Shown here one piece after another: positions 36,285 to 45,331 of a DNA stretch of 64,000 nucleotides; the first letter of the stretch is position 1; each line of letters begins with the position of its first letter. Made by a program: the position numbers and the translations under genes. Source of the stretch: Desemzia sp045528445. GTDB lineage: Bacteria; Bacillota; Bacilli; Lactobacillales; Carnobacteriaceae. The stretch spans positions 1-64,000 of the forward strand of contig NZ_JBGQQU010000018.1 of assembly GCF_045528445.1 (NCBI RefSeq). The letters are read 5' to 3'. The notes under the pieces are model-generated. The model saw only the letters and a list, made by a program, of their open reading frames with translations. It made no database searches and had not been told where the DNA came from.

Positions 36285-36545
36285 TTACATTAAGTTCGCT
36301 GCTGCTAATCCTGCTATCAACACACACGTTCCCAAAGCATACACCACTTTGAATTTGAATTCTCTGGTTTTATGACGGTATATTTTCATACCCAAGAGAC
36401 CACCGATCCCTCCACCAACCAACCCAAGAAACAGCAAATTCTTCTCTGGAATGCGCCATTTGTGCTGAACAGCCTTTTTCTTATCTACACCCATCATAAT
36501 GAACAACAGAATATTGACCAAGAGAAAATAAAGCATCAACCACAT
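36285..36545 (-). CDS. DUF1294 small membrane protein
   Basis: An 86-residue protein with three hydrophobic segments. Family hallmarks are MGVDKKKAVQHKWRIPEKNL, LVGGGIGGLLGMKIYRHKT and the following FKFKVVYALG. The function of DUF1294 is unknown. It starts three bases after pepT, so the two are co-transcribed, and it ends at a terminator. Confidence 0.85.
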   Translation of the reverse strand: MWLMLYFLLVNILLFIMMGVDKKKAVQHKWRIPEKNLLFLGLVGGGIGGLLGMKIYRHKTREFKFKVVYALGTCVLIAGLAAANLM

Positions 36546-36548
36546 GCT

Positions 36549-37784
36549 CTATTCTCCTTTAGAAGCGTTCAATTTAGCGATAGCAACAATGACATCTGTC
36601 GCTTTTTGCATACTTTCAACGGCAACAAATTCATAACGGCCATGAAAGTTTTCTCCACCAGCAAAAATGTTCGGTGTTGGAAGACCCATGAAAGAAATTT
36701 TCGACCCATCTGTACCACCACGGATTGGTTCAATGATTGGTTTGATGCCTAACGATTCCATGGCTTCTTGAGCAATGTCAATCGGTCGCATATCCTTTTC
36801 AATGATTTCACCCATATTGTAATATTGATCTTTCAAGACAACTTGTACACGATCACTATCTAAAGAAGCATTCATATCGTCCGCCACTGTTTGAACAGCA
36901 GCTTTGCGCGCTTCAAATTTTTCTTTGTCGTGATCACGGATGATGTAAGACAATTGAGCATTTTCTTCTGTTCCGGCAATGCCAGATAAGTGATAAAAGC
37001 CTTCTCTGCCTTCCGTTTTTTCAGGTACTTCATCTTGAGGCAATTGAGCATCAAAAGTCATGGCTAATTTAATGGCATTGACCATTTTCCCTTTAGCCGT
37101 TCCTGGGTGCACGTTTTTTCCTTGGATAGTAACAATAGCAGAAGCCGCATTGAAACTTTCATATTCCAATTCACCAACAGGTCCCCCATCCAATGTATAA
37201 GCATAATCAGCAGCAAATTCTTCTACATCAAATCGATCTGCACCGATCCCGATTTCTTCATCTGGACCAAAACCAACACGGATTTTCCCATGTTTGATTG
37301 AATCATCATTGACTAAAATTTCCATCGCTGTCACGATCTCAGCAATACCTGATTTGTCATCAGAGCCTAGCAAAGTCGTTCCATCAGTTGTAATCAAAGT
37401 TTGACCAACGTAATTTTTTAAATTTGGAAAGTCTTCTGGAGAAAGAATGATGTTCTCCGCTTCGTTCAAGACAATAGCTTCTCCATTATAGTTTTCATGG
37501 AATTGAGGAGCAACGTTTTCAGCATTAAAATCAGCAGTATCCATGTGTGCAATAAACCCAATCGTTGGGACTTCTTTGTCGATATTACTTGGTACTGTCG
37601 CCGTTACAAAGCCATTATTGGTATTGTAAGACACATCAGCCAATCCAATTCCTTTCAATTCTTCCATCAAAGTTTTAGCAAACTCTACTTGTGTTTGTGT
37701 ACTTGGAATCGTCGTGCTGTTTTCATCTGAACGTGTTTCTATTTTGACATAGCGAATAAAACGCGGGATTAAATTTTCATACAT
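36549..37784 (-). CDS. pepT: Peptidase T (aminotripeptidase)
   Basis: A 411-residue M20 dizinc peptidase that removes N-terminal residues from tripeptides. Metal and catalytic motifs are present: HMDTAD (His80, Asp82), GSDDKSG, PDEEIG with the Glu pair, and LDGGPVGEL. The C-terminal metal His sits in AGGENFHGRYEFV. The length equals the family norm. It is cytosolic, and the first gene of a pair with the DUF1294 membrane protein. Confidence 0.95.
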   Translation of the reverse strand: MYENLIPRFIRYVKIETRSDENSTTIPSTQTQVEFAKTLMEELKGIGLADVSYNTNNGFVTATVPSNIDKEVPTIGFIAHMDTADFNAENVAPQFHENYNGEAIVLNEAENIILSPEDFPNLKNYVGQTLITTDGTTLLGSDDKSGIAEIVTAMEILVNDDSIKHGKIRVGFGPDEEIGIGADRFDVEEFAADYAYTLDGGPVGELEYESFNAASAIVTIQGKNVHPGTAKGKMVNAIKLAMTFDAQLPQDEVPEKTEGREGFYHLSGIAGTEENAQLSYIIRDHDKEKFEARKAAVQTVADDMNASLDSDRVQVVLKDQYYNMGEIIEKDMRPIDIAQEAMESLGIKPIIEPIRGGTDGSKISFMGLPTPNIFAGGENFHGRYEFVAVESMQKATDVIVAIAKLNASKGE

Positions 37785-37874
37785 GTGGCTTAAACTTCCT
37801 TCCGATTTTAAAATGGTGAGTTGTTTCTTGTATTTAATTATCTCGCAACTTATAAGGATTACGCAAGAGCGAAT

Positions 37875-38996
37875 TTACAAAAATTGATAAGGATCCGTAT
37901 TTAATGTGGAAGAAATAATTTCGACTTCCCAATTTTCTTCCCCTTTCCAATCCGTAAATAACTCTTCTAGTTTCGTTTTACAAATTTCTTCGATGTGGTG
38001 GCCTGGATCGATTACTGAAAGACCATCTGCCAACATATCGTGTCCAACATGATAGTAAACATCTCCAGTAATGTACACATCGGCTTGCTTTTTAAGCGCA
38101 TCTGAGTAAAACTTGCCCCCATCGCCACCGCAAATCGCCACTCGTTTCACGAGTTTAGTGTCATCCGGTGTAATGTAGCGCAAGCCAGAAACGTTAAAAA
38201 CCTCTTTGACTTTTTGAGCAAACTCTTTTACGGTCATCGGCTGAACTAAGTTTCCTACTCGGCCCAAACCATAGTTATCGTGCAGACTTTCAATGGTATA
38301 CACATCAAAAGCCGGTTCTTCATAAGGATGAGCTTTAATCAAAGCTTGGATTACTTTATCTACAAGGCGGTTTGGTACGACCACTTCCACTTTGACTTCT
38401 GTCAGCTGCTCTTCTTCGCCTACTTCACCAATGGCCGGGTCTGCTCCTTTGACCGGTGTAAAACGACCTGTCCCTGCAAGAGTGTAACTACACTTCACAT
38501 AATTGGTTCCAATTTGTCCTGCGCCAACTGAAGTTAAGGCTTCTCTGACTTCAGACGCATTTTCAGGCGGCACCATAACAGCTAGTTTTTTGTAATAAAT
38601 GCGTTGGGTTTCAGTCAGGATTTCTGTGTCTTCGATTCCCACAGCTTCAGCCAACCAATCGTTCATGCCGTTTTCTGTAATGTCCAGATTCGTATGAGCA
38701 GCATAAACGGTAATGTCGTGTTTAATCAAATCATGGAACATTTGGTTTTGCGGACTGTCACTGGCCAAGTTTTTCAACGGTCGAAAAATTGGCGGATGAT
38801 GCGCAAAAATAAAATCGACGTGTTTTTCAATCGCTTCTTGGACGACTTCCGGACGCACATCCAGTGTGGTCATGATTTTAGAAATGGGTCTGTCTAATGT
38901 CCCTACAGCTAACCCAATTGGGTCGCCTTCCTCTGCTAAAAACGGCGGCGCGAAAGCTTCAAATTTTTGTACCAGTTCTCTTCCAGTTATACTCAT
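37875..38996 (-). CDS. Nif3/YqfO-like dinuclear metal protein
   Basis: A 373-residue protein. The Nif3 core has FAHHPPIF, AAHTNLD and, in the C-terminal half, VAICGGDGGKFYSDA, VYITGDVYYH and GHHIEE. The central insertion (about residues 130-235, ending near AHPYEEPAFDVY) is the YqfO-type PII-like domain. Members form hexamers with two bound metals; the reaction is unsettled. The start is the ATG at 38996, overlapping the trmK stop codon (ATGA). This is the usual trmK-nif3 pair. Confidence 0.92.
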   Translation of the reverse strand: MSITGRELVQKFEAFAPPFLAEEGDPIGLAVGTLDRPISKIMTTLDVRPEVVQEAIEKHVDFIFAHHPPIFRPLKNLASDSPQNQMFHDLIKHDITVYAAHTNLDITENGMNDWLAEAVGIEDTEILTETQRIYYKKLAVMVPPENASEVREALTSVGAGQIGTNYVKCSYTLAGTGRFTPVKGADPAIGEVGEEEQLTEVKVEVVVPNRLVDKVIQALIKAHPYEEPAFDVYTIESLHDNYGLGRVGNLVQPMTVKEFAQKVKEVFNVSGLRYITPDDTKLVKRVAICGGDGGKFYSDALKKQADVYITGDVYYHVGHDMLADGLSVIDPGHHIEEICKTKLEELFTDWKGEENWEVEIISSTLNTDPYQFL

Positions 38997-39697
38997 TTCT
39001 CTAACAACTCCTCTATTTGTTGAATTGTCTCTTTCACAGTTTTGAGTTTTTCTGTTTGGTCTGATTTTGATTGTTCTAAGCTGGCATGGATGTACTTGTA
39101 TTTCTTCAGCTCCACTTGCCATTTTTTTCTAAACATTGGCGTAGGATCATTTTTCAACAAGAAACCATATTGCAAATCAGCTTCAGTGGCTTCAACAGGT
39201 TGATCGCTTTTTTCTGCAATCATGATTTCATACATTTTATGGTTTTCTTCCAATAGGTCTTCAGCAACGATTTGGTAATCGTGCTCGACCAGCCATTTGC
39301 GCAACGTGTATTCTCCAACATTCGGCTGCAGCAACAACCGTTCTTGACCGCTCAACTTATCGGCGTTAAAACCTTTATCTAAAATAGACGCAATCAAACT
39401 GCCGCCCATTCCGCAAATAGAAATCGCTGAGATGTTATCTTTCAAATCCACTACATCAAGGCCATCTCCAAAACGAACGTCGATTTGTTTTTCAAAACCT
39501 AATTCAGCTACATGTGATTTAGCAGATTGATAAGGACCATCCACTACTTCTCCAGCAATCGCGTATTCAATCATACCGTTTAATACTAAAGCACTTGGCA
39601 AATAAGCGTGATCCGATCCAATATCTGCTAAGCGGTCATTTTTTCTGATATAGTTTGCTACTCGTTCTAAGCGAAGCGACAAATTTTTTTCATCCAT
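38993..39697 (-). CDS. trmK: tRNA (adenine(22)-N(1))-methyltransferase
   Basis: A 234-residue SAM-dependent enzyme with the SAM-binding ADIGSDHAYLP (about 20-30), DVRFGDGLDV, and ISICGMGGSLIASIL. A C-terminal coiled coil (about 180-234) is typical of TrmK. It methylates N1 of A22 in tRNA-Ser and related tRNAs. It overlaps nif3 by 4 bp, a conserved arrangement in Firmicutes. Confidence 0.92.
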   Translation of the reverse strand: MDEKNLSLRLERVANYIRKNDRLADIGSDHAYLPSALVLNGMIEYAIAGEVVDGPYQSAKSHVAELGFEKQIDVRFGDGLDVVDLKDNISAISICGMGGSLIASILDKGFNADKLSGQERLLLQPNVGEYTLRKWLVEHDYQIVAEDLLEENHKMYEIMIAEKSDQPVEATEADLQYGFLLKNDPTPMFRKKWQVELKKYKYIHASLEQSKSDQTEKLKTVKETIQQIEELLEK

Positions 39698-39730
39698 ATT
39701 AACAACTTTCCTCCACGTACATTTCTATAA

Positions 39731-40192
39731 TTAATCTTCTAAGAATCCTTCGTCCATCAAATAGCCTTCAGCAGCTTCTTTAGACTTGAATACTCCTTCA
39801 ATTTGGCCATTTTCCACTAACACAGCCCACATTGGATGATCATATTGTAAAATCAGTTTTTCACCGTACTGATCCATCCAAAGTTCTTGGTAGCCAACTG
39901 CATAACCATTTTCTTTTTTGTTCAAATATTCAAGGGCTTTGTCTATTAAGTCTCTAATTTCTTCTTCAGAAGCTTCTAAAACAGAAATATAGCCTTCTTT
40001 GGCGATTTCTTCTTTAGGCAAATAACCTGCATAAATCAAGGCATTTCCATTCGGATGCAAGAAACGAACCACCATTGTTTTAGCAACAGCACTTTCTTCG
40101 TAATGGTAATTCACACGATTCATTGATACGGGTGTTGCTGTCAATTCAGGGTAGCTATCAAAAATAGCCTTTTTTTCTTCAAATGTTAACAT
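39731..40192 (-). CDS. Conserved hypothetical protein upstream of trmK
   Basis: A 153-residue acidic soluble protein. I do not recognise a named family. It alternates beta segments (KTMVVRFLHPNGNALIYAGYL) and helices (EEEIRDLIDKALEYLN), with a repeated aromatic theme near the C-terminus (DHPMWAVLVENGQ). The start is the ATG at 40192 after GAGGAGCAATTAC. It lies 33 bp before trmK on the same strand, so it may be co-transcribed. Confidence 0.72.
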   Translation of the reverse strand: MLTFEEKKAIFDSYPELTATPVSMNRVNYHYEESAVAKTMVVRFLHPNGNALIYAGYLPKEEIAKEGYISVLEASEEEIRDLIDKALEYLNKKENGYAVGYQELWMDQYGEKLILQYDHPMWAVLVENGQIEGVFKSKEAAEGYLMDEGFLED

Positions 40193-40410
40193 GTAATTGC
40201 TCCTCATTCAGACTTACGTTCTTTTTTAGTATAGCAGTTTTTTAGTGAAATTACTTAGATAAGTGCAGCTTTTTAAACAAAAAAGATCTTGCTAAATAAA
40301 CTTTTTAATTTAAAATTTAAAAATAAAACAATTTCCTTGTGCGTTGGATAACCCAAAAAAGTTATGATTTTTAAATAGTGTTACAATAAGTGAAAACATA
40401 CTTGTACAAT

Positions 40411-40455
40411 CTACAAACCCTCACTCTTATCTTAAATAAGCGTGAGGGTTTGTAG
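40411..40455. repeat. 14-bp inverted repeat downstream of the toxin gene
   Basis: CTACAAACCCTCAC pairs with GTGAGGGTTTGTAG, extended by CTTAT/ATAAG. Neither side has a clear T run. It may be a terminator for the toxin-antitoxin transcript or a small palindrome. The rest of the ~290-base gap (40193-40482) shows no gene. Confidence 0.65.
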
Positions 40456-40482
40456 TATTTTAAAGTCAGTTTTTAGTTAAAA

Positions 40483-40797
40483 TTATTGTCTTTTTATCCT
40501 TCTCTTCTCAGCAATAACAAAAACTTTTTCTTCATCTCTTTTTCCAATCGTGACAATCTCAATAATTTCTATTTGTCCATTTACTGAAGGTTTAAAAATA
40601 AGGCGAATGCCTAATTTTTGATTTTTTAATTCTTTAAACCCTGCTAATTTTGCATAGTTTATATTTCCAAGTACTTTGCCAATCTCTGAACCTCTATCTT
40701 CTAAACGTTCTACAGCTTCATTTACCCATTGTTTTAACATACCATCTAATTTCTTATAGTCTTTTTCTGCCTCTTCCCAAAAGTATACTTGAGCCAT
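40483..40797 (-). CDS. RelE/ParE-family toxin
   Basis: A 104-residue basic protein with the RelE/ParE superfamily pattern: EEAEKDYKKLDGMLKQWV, then FKELKNQKLGIRLIFK and ending VFVIAEKRRIKRQ. Toxins of this fold either cut mRNA on the ribosome or poison gyrase; the sequence alone does not tell which. It overlaps the antitoxin stop codon by one base, the usual antitoxin-first order. Confidence 0.82.
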   Translation of the reverse strand: MAQVYFWEEAEKDYKKLDGMLKQWVNEAVERLEDRGSEIGKVLGNINYAKLAGFKELKNQKLGIRLIFKPSVNGQIEIIEIVTIGKRDEEKVFVIAEKRRIKRQ

Positions 40798-41120
40798 TAG
40801 TCAAATAACTCCTCATCAGATAGAGAAGCAAAAGCGTTTAATTCCTGCTCTGTCTCAAGAACCTTTTCAGCAGAGATAAGGTTACCCGGTCCTTTGTAAA
40901 CTCGTTCTTGCAACTGACTATAGAACAATTTATTTTCCAATTCTCTATAATTTCTAACTAGTTTTTCATATACATCATTACTTAGAATTACTGCTTCAGG
41001 TTTGTTATGGTTGAAAATAAAAGTTGGTTCTCCTGATTCATTTGTTTCTTTCACAATTTTTGAGAATTCTTTTTTGGCTTCTGTAATGGACTTTGTTTTC
41101 ACATCTAAAGTTTTTAACAT
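40797..41120 (-). CDS. Phd/YefM-family antitoxin
   Basis: A 107-residue acidic protein. The N-terminal DNA-binding part (TKSITEAKKEFSKIVKETNESGEPTFIF, read here in pieces) with HNKPEAVILSNDVYEKL is the Phd/YefM signature. The C-terminal ~45 residues are acidic and probably wrap the toxin. It should neutralise the RelE/ParE protein and repress its own promoter. The ATG is preceded by GGGGCAATTTGA. Confidence 0.82.
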   Translation of the reverse strand: MLKTLDVKTKSITEAKKEFSKIVKETNESGEPTFIFNHNKPEAVILSNDVYEKLVRNYRELENKLFYSQLQERVYKGPGNLISAEKVLETEQELNAFASLSDEELFD

Positions 41121-41256
41121 TCAAATTGCCCCATTTCTTATATCGTTTAGTTTAAATATATTATACCAAAAAAAGCACTTTATTCAAATCTTAATATAGA
41201 ACTTTTATCAAAACTTTTTAACGGAAACTGCTAAAAAGTTTTGCCATCTCACAAAA

Positions 41257-41306
41257 CAAAAAAACGACAGGTTTAAATTTGGTAAAATACCAACCTCAAA
41301 CCTGTC
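41257..41306 (-). terminator. Terminator after the OYE-family oxidoreductase
   Basis: GACAGGTTT pairs with AAACCTGTC, with an inner GGTA/TACC. On the minus strand TTTTTTTG follows. Confidence 0.82.
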
Positions 41307-41322
41307 AATTCAAATCATTAGT

Positions 41323-42447
41323 CTATTTTACAATCGGCAACCAACCTGGTCTTGACGCTACATATTCCCACATAGCATCCGGTAAAGCTAGGTCTGCTCT
41401 ATCTTCCGAATGAATCTCTGTACGGATGGTATCTTCTTTTCCAGTTTTTACTTTCTCGACCCAATCAGGTTCTACAATCAACTCTCGACCAATCGCTACG
41501 AATGGAAGATGATGCTCTTCCATAGCTTTGACTGCATCATCCGGTGTGACTACTTGTCCTACACCGATAAGCGGAATATCAGTGCCGAATTTTTCAGTGA
41601 TGATGTCAATTATAGGTGTGCTGTTTTCTTTATCGCGCATAGACGTTTGAGCGACACTTCCTAAAGAGATATGAATGTAATCCAGACCAGTTGTTTTCAA
41701 TTGATTCATCAAAGCTAACGTGTCATCCAAAGTGATCCCTGGTTCTTCCATTTCTTCCGGAGAAATGCGGTAACCAAAAATGAATGGTTTGTCTGCGTAT
41801 TTGTCAATCGCATCTTTAGCAGCTTTGACAACAGCCAACGGAAAGTTCATTCGTTTCTCAAGCGTGCTGCCCCAATGATCGTCTCTTCTATTGGAATGAG
41901 GAGAGAAAAATTGTTGAATCAAGTACGTATTGGCGCCATGAATCTCTACTCCGTCAAATCCGGCTTGAATGGCTCTTCTTGTTGCTTCACCAAAAGCTTC
42001 AATAAGCTCACGCACTTCGTAATCAGGTAATTCTCTTGGTATTTCTGCGTTATCTCGAAGAGCTGGAACAGCACTGGCGCTTACCGGTTGAATTCCCCTA
42101 AGAGTATCTGCAGATCCCATTCTGCCGACGTGGAAAATTTGCAAGATTGCTTTTGTACCGGTACTTTGAATCGTTTTGGCTAATTTGGACAAACTTTCAA
42201 TGCGATTATCTGACGCCGCGCTTAATGATCCAGCAAACTTACCGTCTTCTCTTACCTGTGCGCAAGATGTAATAACAGCTCCCAGACCAGCTGATCGGCG
42301 CTTGTAATAGAGGTGTTCATCAGTAGTGACCATCCCATTCTCAAATGCTGAATTTGTTGTCATCGGCGGCAAGATGATACGATTATCAATCGTTGCTCCT
42401 GAAGAAAATGTAAATGGTTCAAATAATTTTTCGTACTTTTTATTCAT
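41323..42447 (-). CDS. NADH-dependent flavin oxidoreductase (Old Yellow Enzyme family)
   Basis: A 374-residue TIM-barrel FMN enzyme. It opens LFEPFTFSSGATIDNRIILP, carries FDGVEIHGANTYLIQQFFSP and HSNRRDDHWGS, and ends with the FMN phosphate site LIGVGQV...AIGRELI. The family reduces activated double bonds or, in some bacteria, handles xenobiotics; the native substrate is unknown. GGAGGCTATAAACAGT precedes the ATG. It is monocistronic with its own terminator. Confidence 0.9.
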   Translation of the reverse strand: MNKKYEKLFEPFTFSSGATIDNRIILPPMTTNSAFENGMVTTDEHLYYKRRSAGLGAVITSCAQVREDGKFAGSLSAASDNRIESLSKLAKTIQSTGTKAILQIFHVGRMGSADTLRGIQPVSASAVPALRDNAEIPRELPDYEVRELIEAFGEATRRAIQAGFDGVEIHGANTYLIQQFFSPHSNRRDDHWGSTLEKRMNFPLAVVKAAKDAIDKYADKPFIFGYRISPEEMEEPGITLDDTLALMNQLKTTGLDYIHISLGSVAQTSMRDKENSTPIIDIITEKFGTDIPLIGVGQVVTPDDAVKAMEEHHLPFVAIGRELIVEPDWVEKVKTGKEDTIRTEIHSEDRADLALPDAMWEYVASRPGWLPIVK

Positions 42448-42535
42448 ACTGTTTATAGCCTCCTATGCTTTATTTTCTGTTCGAGTATATCACTAAAAAC
42501 CTACTTAAAGTAAGTATAGTATTCTAAGTATTATT

Positions 42536-42802
42536 TTAGAAAACAAAAAAAGCCCAGTAGAAAGCAGTTCCCAATAGAACAACGGACATTACACTATTGA
42601 GCCAAACAGCTATTTTAGCTCCTTGAACCGAACTATTCCGGTATCGCAAAGCAATCAAAGCAAAGTTTCCTGCTAACAATACATAGACTGAAACTTGGCA
42701 AGTGGCAAAAGTTATCATGTTCATAAAATAAAGAGCAATTAAGAATAAAACTGCAACAACTATTGCAATTCGTAGACTAACATATCGTTTAGTAGATTTC
42801 AT
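42536..42802 (-). CDS. Small membrane protein, 88 residues
   Basis: Three hydrophobic segments (about 10-30, 34-52 and 64-86). No family is recognised. It overlaps the upstream small membrane protein by 4 bp (ATGA), and AAAGGAGG lies before the ATG. The two are probably made together. Confidence 0.7.
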   Translation of the reverse strand: MKSTKRYVSLRIAIVVAVLFLIALYFMNMITFATCQVSVYVLLAGNFALIALRYRNSSVQGAKIAVWLNSVMSVVLLGTAFYWAFFVF

Positions 42803-43017
42803 CTAGACTTAGACCTCCTTTTTTGGGTTGAGTTAGAAACAGAACGTCTTTTTTTGAAAAACTCCCACGCTCTTATAAGCAGCACCGCTATTGTAGAAGT
42901 TATAATAATGTGAGTAGTGTCTTCCAAAGATTTATCCAGCCAATATTCATACGCTAAAAAATAAAAAACTGCCATTAACAATACACGTAATACGAAACTG
43001 GTTACCTTGTTTTCCAC
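42799..43017 (-). CDS. Small membrane protein, 72 residues
   Basis: Two hydrophobic segments (about 8-25 and 35-50) precede a very basic C-terminal tail (FKKRRSVSNSTQKRRSKSR). The start is a GTG after GAGGATTTTA. No family is recognised. It forms a coupled pair with the 88-residue protein. Confidence 0.68.
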   Translation of the reverse strand: MENKVTSFVLRVLLMAVFYFLAYEYWLDKSLEDTTHIIITSTIAVLLIRAWEFFKKRRSVSNSTQKRRSKSR

Positions 43018-43375
43018 TAAAATCCTCTTCTCTCTTCAGTAGTTTTTGCACAAAAAAGTTATGTAAAAGGAGTGTTCTTAAAGCAAATAAATATGATTTC
43101 ATGTAGAAATGAACAAGTTCATTTACTCAATAAAAGCGTAACCGTATTTGCATTAGGATTAAAAAGAATATTGAGTGCAAAGAAATTTAGCACTGTTTGA
43201 ATGGTTGTTTTATAGTCATTTTTGAAGTTTCCATTTATCAACTATCATCCGTTTTGTTCTAAAAAATATCTACCTTTATTTTACTCTTATTGAAGACCAT
43301 TTTCTATACTTATCTATAAAATGAATTTAAGTTTTCAGCTAACGCTTAACGCCACATTATCTATTTTTTCGCACA
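43018..43375. other. Gene-free stretch
   Basis: I find no convincing gene or RNA here. It is AT-rich and should contain the promoter for the small membrane protein pair near 43020-43080. Confidence 0.5.
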
Positions 43376-43407
43376 CAAAAAAAAACCCGAAACATTTAAA
43401 TTTCGGA
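43376..43407 (-). terminator. Terminator after the SDR gene
   Basis: CCGAAA/TTTCGG stem with an AT loop. On the minus strand a run of nine T follows. Confidence 0.83.
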
Positions 43408-43429
43408 CTTCTAATAATACTATTCTAAT

Positions 43430-44323
43430 TTATAAATCGATTGGTTGTCCGCCTGTGACACCATAAATCTGCCCGGTGATATAACTTCCTTCATCTGATG
43501 CTAGCAAAACATAAACTGGAGCTAATTCAACAGGTTGTCCAGCACGTCCCAATGGACTATTTTGTCCAAATTCAGGAACTTGCCCTTCCAATTTACCATT
43601 GTCTAATTGAAGTGGTGTCCAAATAGGACCTGGCGCTACACCATTGACGCGAACGCCTTTAGAAGCAAAATATGAAGATAAAGAAACTGTAAAGTTGCTT
43701 ATTGCTCCTTTTGTAGCTGCATAATCCATTAACGGTTCGCTTGGATTAAAAGACTGAACAGATGTTGTGGTTATAATCGCACTGCCTGGTTTCAAATGTT
43801 TTTCTGCAGCTTTAACTGTTTCGAACATACTGATGATGTTTACTTTGAAAGTATCGTGCACTTGTTTCATAGACAAATCACTTAAAGAAGGCCGAGCAAT
43901 TTGCTGCGCAGCATTTAATACTAGAATATCTAATGCACCAAAAGCTTCAATGGCTTTTTCAACAATTTCAGTTGCTGCACCATCTTCACGCAAATCATAA
44001 GGTAATAACAATGCTTTTTTTCCTTCTTTTTCAATCAATTCTTTTACTTCGTTAGCGTCCTCTTCTTCACCTGGGAAAAAATGAATAGCTACATTAGCAC
44101 CTTCTCGCGCATAGGCTATCGCAGCTGCTCGTCCCATACCTGAGTCGCCACCTGTAATTAAAGCGTTACGCCCTTCCAGACGGTTATAACCTTTATACGA
44201 TTCTTCACCGCAATCGGGTCTAGGTTCCATTTTGCTTTGTAATGCCGGAGTATTTTGTTCTTGTTCCGGAAACTTCTCTGCATAATACTTCTTACGTGGA
44301 TCTGTTAAATGTGAGTTTTCCAT
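43430..44323 (-). CDS. SDR family oxidoreductase
   Basis: A 297-residue short-chain dehydrogenase of the longer Bacillus YhxC/YhdF type. A ~40-residue N-terminal extension (HLTDPRKKYYAEKFPEQEQN) precedes the Rossmann motif ITGGDSGMGRA. LNAAQQ, the catalytic Ser in TTSVQS, and YAATKGA (Tyr and Lys) are intact, and it ends with GQIYGVTGGQPIDL. Such proteins are often general-stress genes; the substrate is unknown. The start is the ATG at 44323; the preceding TTG is less likely. AGGAGATGACTTTTG lies upstream. Confidence 0.9.
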   Translation of the reverse strand: MENSHLTDPRKKYYAEKFPEQEQNTPALQSKMEPRPDCGEESYKGYNRLEGRNALITGGDSGMGRAAAIAYAREGANVAIHFFPGEEEDANEVKELIEKEGKKALLLPYDLREDGAATEIVEKAIEAFGALDILVLNAAQQIARPSLSDLSMKQVHDTFKVNIISMFETVKAAEKHLKPGSAIITTTSVQSFNPSEPLMDYAATKGAISNFTVSLSSYFASKGVRVNGVAPGPIWTPLQLDNGKLEGQVPEFGQNSPLGRAGQPVELAPVYVLLASDEGSYITGQIYGVTGGQPIDL

Positions 44324-44531
44324 CAAAAGTCATCTCCTATTAGGTTTATTGATTACAATATTAAGGATAACAAGATAATCATGAAAAAACTATTGATACG
44401 CATTCTATTATTAGATTTGTACATAAAAAGACTTGTCTCAGTATAGATTATTTTTCTAAAACTCTATTTTTCAATAATAACACAAGGTATAAAAAAACAA
44501 ATGTAATAACATTTCACTAAGGAGGCAGCAG

Positions 44532-44711
44532 ATGAAATTTTTAAGTGGTGAAAACGTTATTTGTAGTGCTTTTTGGATGCACATTTATCTTTATGGTTTG
44601 GAAGCAACTTTTTCTTTAGGATTTAAAGCTTCATTTTACTTGTATGCTATCATTTTATTCTTATTAGGAGTTTATGTTATAGTGATGCATTTTAAAGAAA
44701 ACGAGCATTAA
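44532..44711 (+). CDS. 59-residue membrane protein
   Basis: A short ORF with AAGGAGGCAGCAG directly before the ATG. The C-terminal half is a hydrophobic helix (SFYLYAIILFLLGVYVIVMH), and the first half is moderately hydrophobic (SAFWMHIYLYGLEATFSLGF). A strong terminator six bases after the stop codon supports it as a real gene. No family is recognised. It is the only + strand gene between 28609 and 53094. Confidence 0.72.
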   Translation: MKFLSGENVICSAFWMHIYLYGLEATFSLGFKASFYLYAIILFLLGVYVIVMHFKENEH

Positions 44712-44716
44712 ACAAT

Positions 44717-44767
44717 AAAGAGTCGAGTTTTCCACTAACAACAGTAGAAAAACCGACTCTTTTTTTA
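44717..44767 (+). terminator. Terminator of the 59-residue gene
   Basis: AAAGAGTCG pairs with CGACTCTTT with an inner TTTT/AAAA extension, followed by TTTTTTTATT. Confidence 0.85.
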
Positions 44768-44772
44768 TTATT

Positions 44773-45059
44773 TTTTTGTTTCAACGGATAGTTTCTGCAT
44801 TCTCATAGTGAATAAAAAGTAATACCTAACAATATTAGCTTTATACAAACTTAACAGAGGTGTCACCTGACATATCCCATTCCAAACCAAGTAGATATGG
44901 TAGTAAAATGACTCTCAACCACCATATCTACCGACAAAGAGAACAGATATAGTTCATAAACCATTCTCAACTACCATATAGGGCAGAGTAATTGAAAGTT
45001 TTGGTCAGTGAGAGGTGAATTGAGAGAGTTACTGTCCAATTAGAAAGCATTTTTTTAGT
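44773..45059. repeat. Long direct repeat, copy 1 (about 287 bp)
   Basis: It aligns over nearly its whole length with 47439-47711 in the same orientation, from TTTGTTTCAACGGATAG to ATTAGAAAGC and TTTTTAGT. Most of it is identical, with scattered substitutions and small indels, and the copies diverge most at the right end. No shared open frame is visible. It contains internal hairpins, such as AGATATGGTAG...CCACCATATCT, and repeated ACCATAT words. The two copies bracket the methyltransferase / TrxR-like / Rrf2 cassette. Confidence 0.85.
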
Positions 45060-45256
45060 TCGCTAAACAATAAAGAACAAAGACAGTTCAAAGTAAAAAA
45101 CAGGAAACGAAATTATTGGAGCCTGTAAGTATATTGGCAAGTTCAATCTGAATGCAGTTAAATTTTAACACTTAAATAGTGAGTTCCTTTCTGATTACAT
45201 CTATAGCTTAATACTTCTAGTTTAGCCCGATTACTTTTAAAAATTATATTAACAAA

Positions 45257-45302
45257 AAAACATGTTTTCTAAAGAATCAATTCTTTTAGGAAACATGTTT
45301 TA
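45257..45302 (-). terminator. Terminator after the redox cassette
   Basis: AAACATGTTTTCTAAA pairs with TTAGGAAACATGTTT. On the minus strand TTTTTTTG follows. The remaining bases from 45060 to 45256 show no gene. Confidence 0.85.
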
Positions 45303-45331
45303 GACTATTCTATTTAATAATGGATTCTATA

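Noticed and set aside
40483..41120. Novel defence role for the toxin-antitoxin pair
   Set aside because: It is an ordinary Phd/RelE-type module with no associated defence genes.
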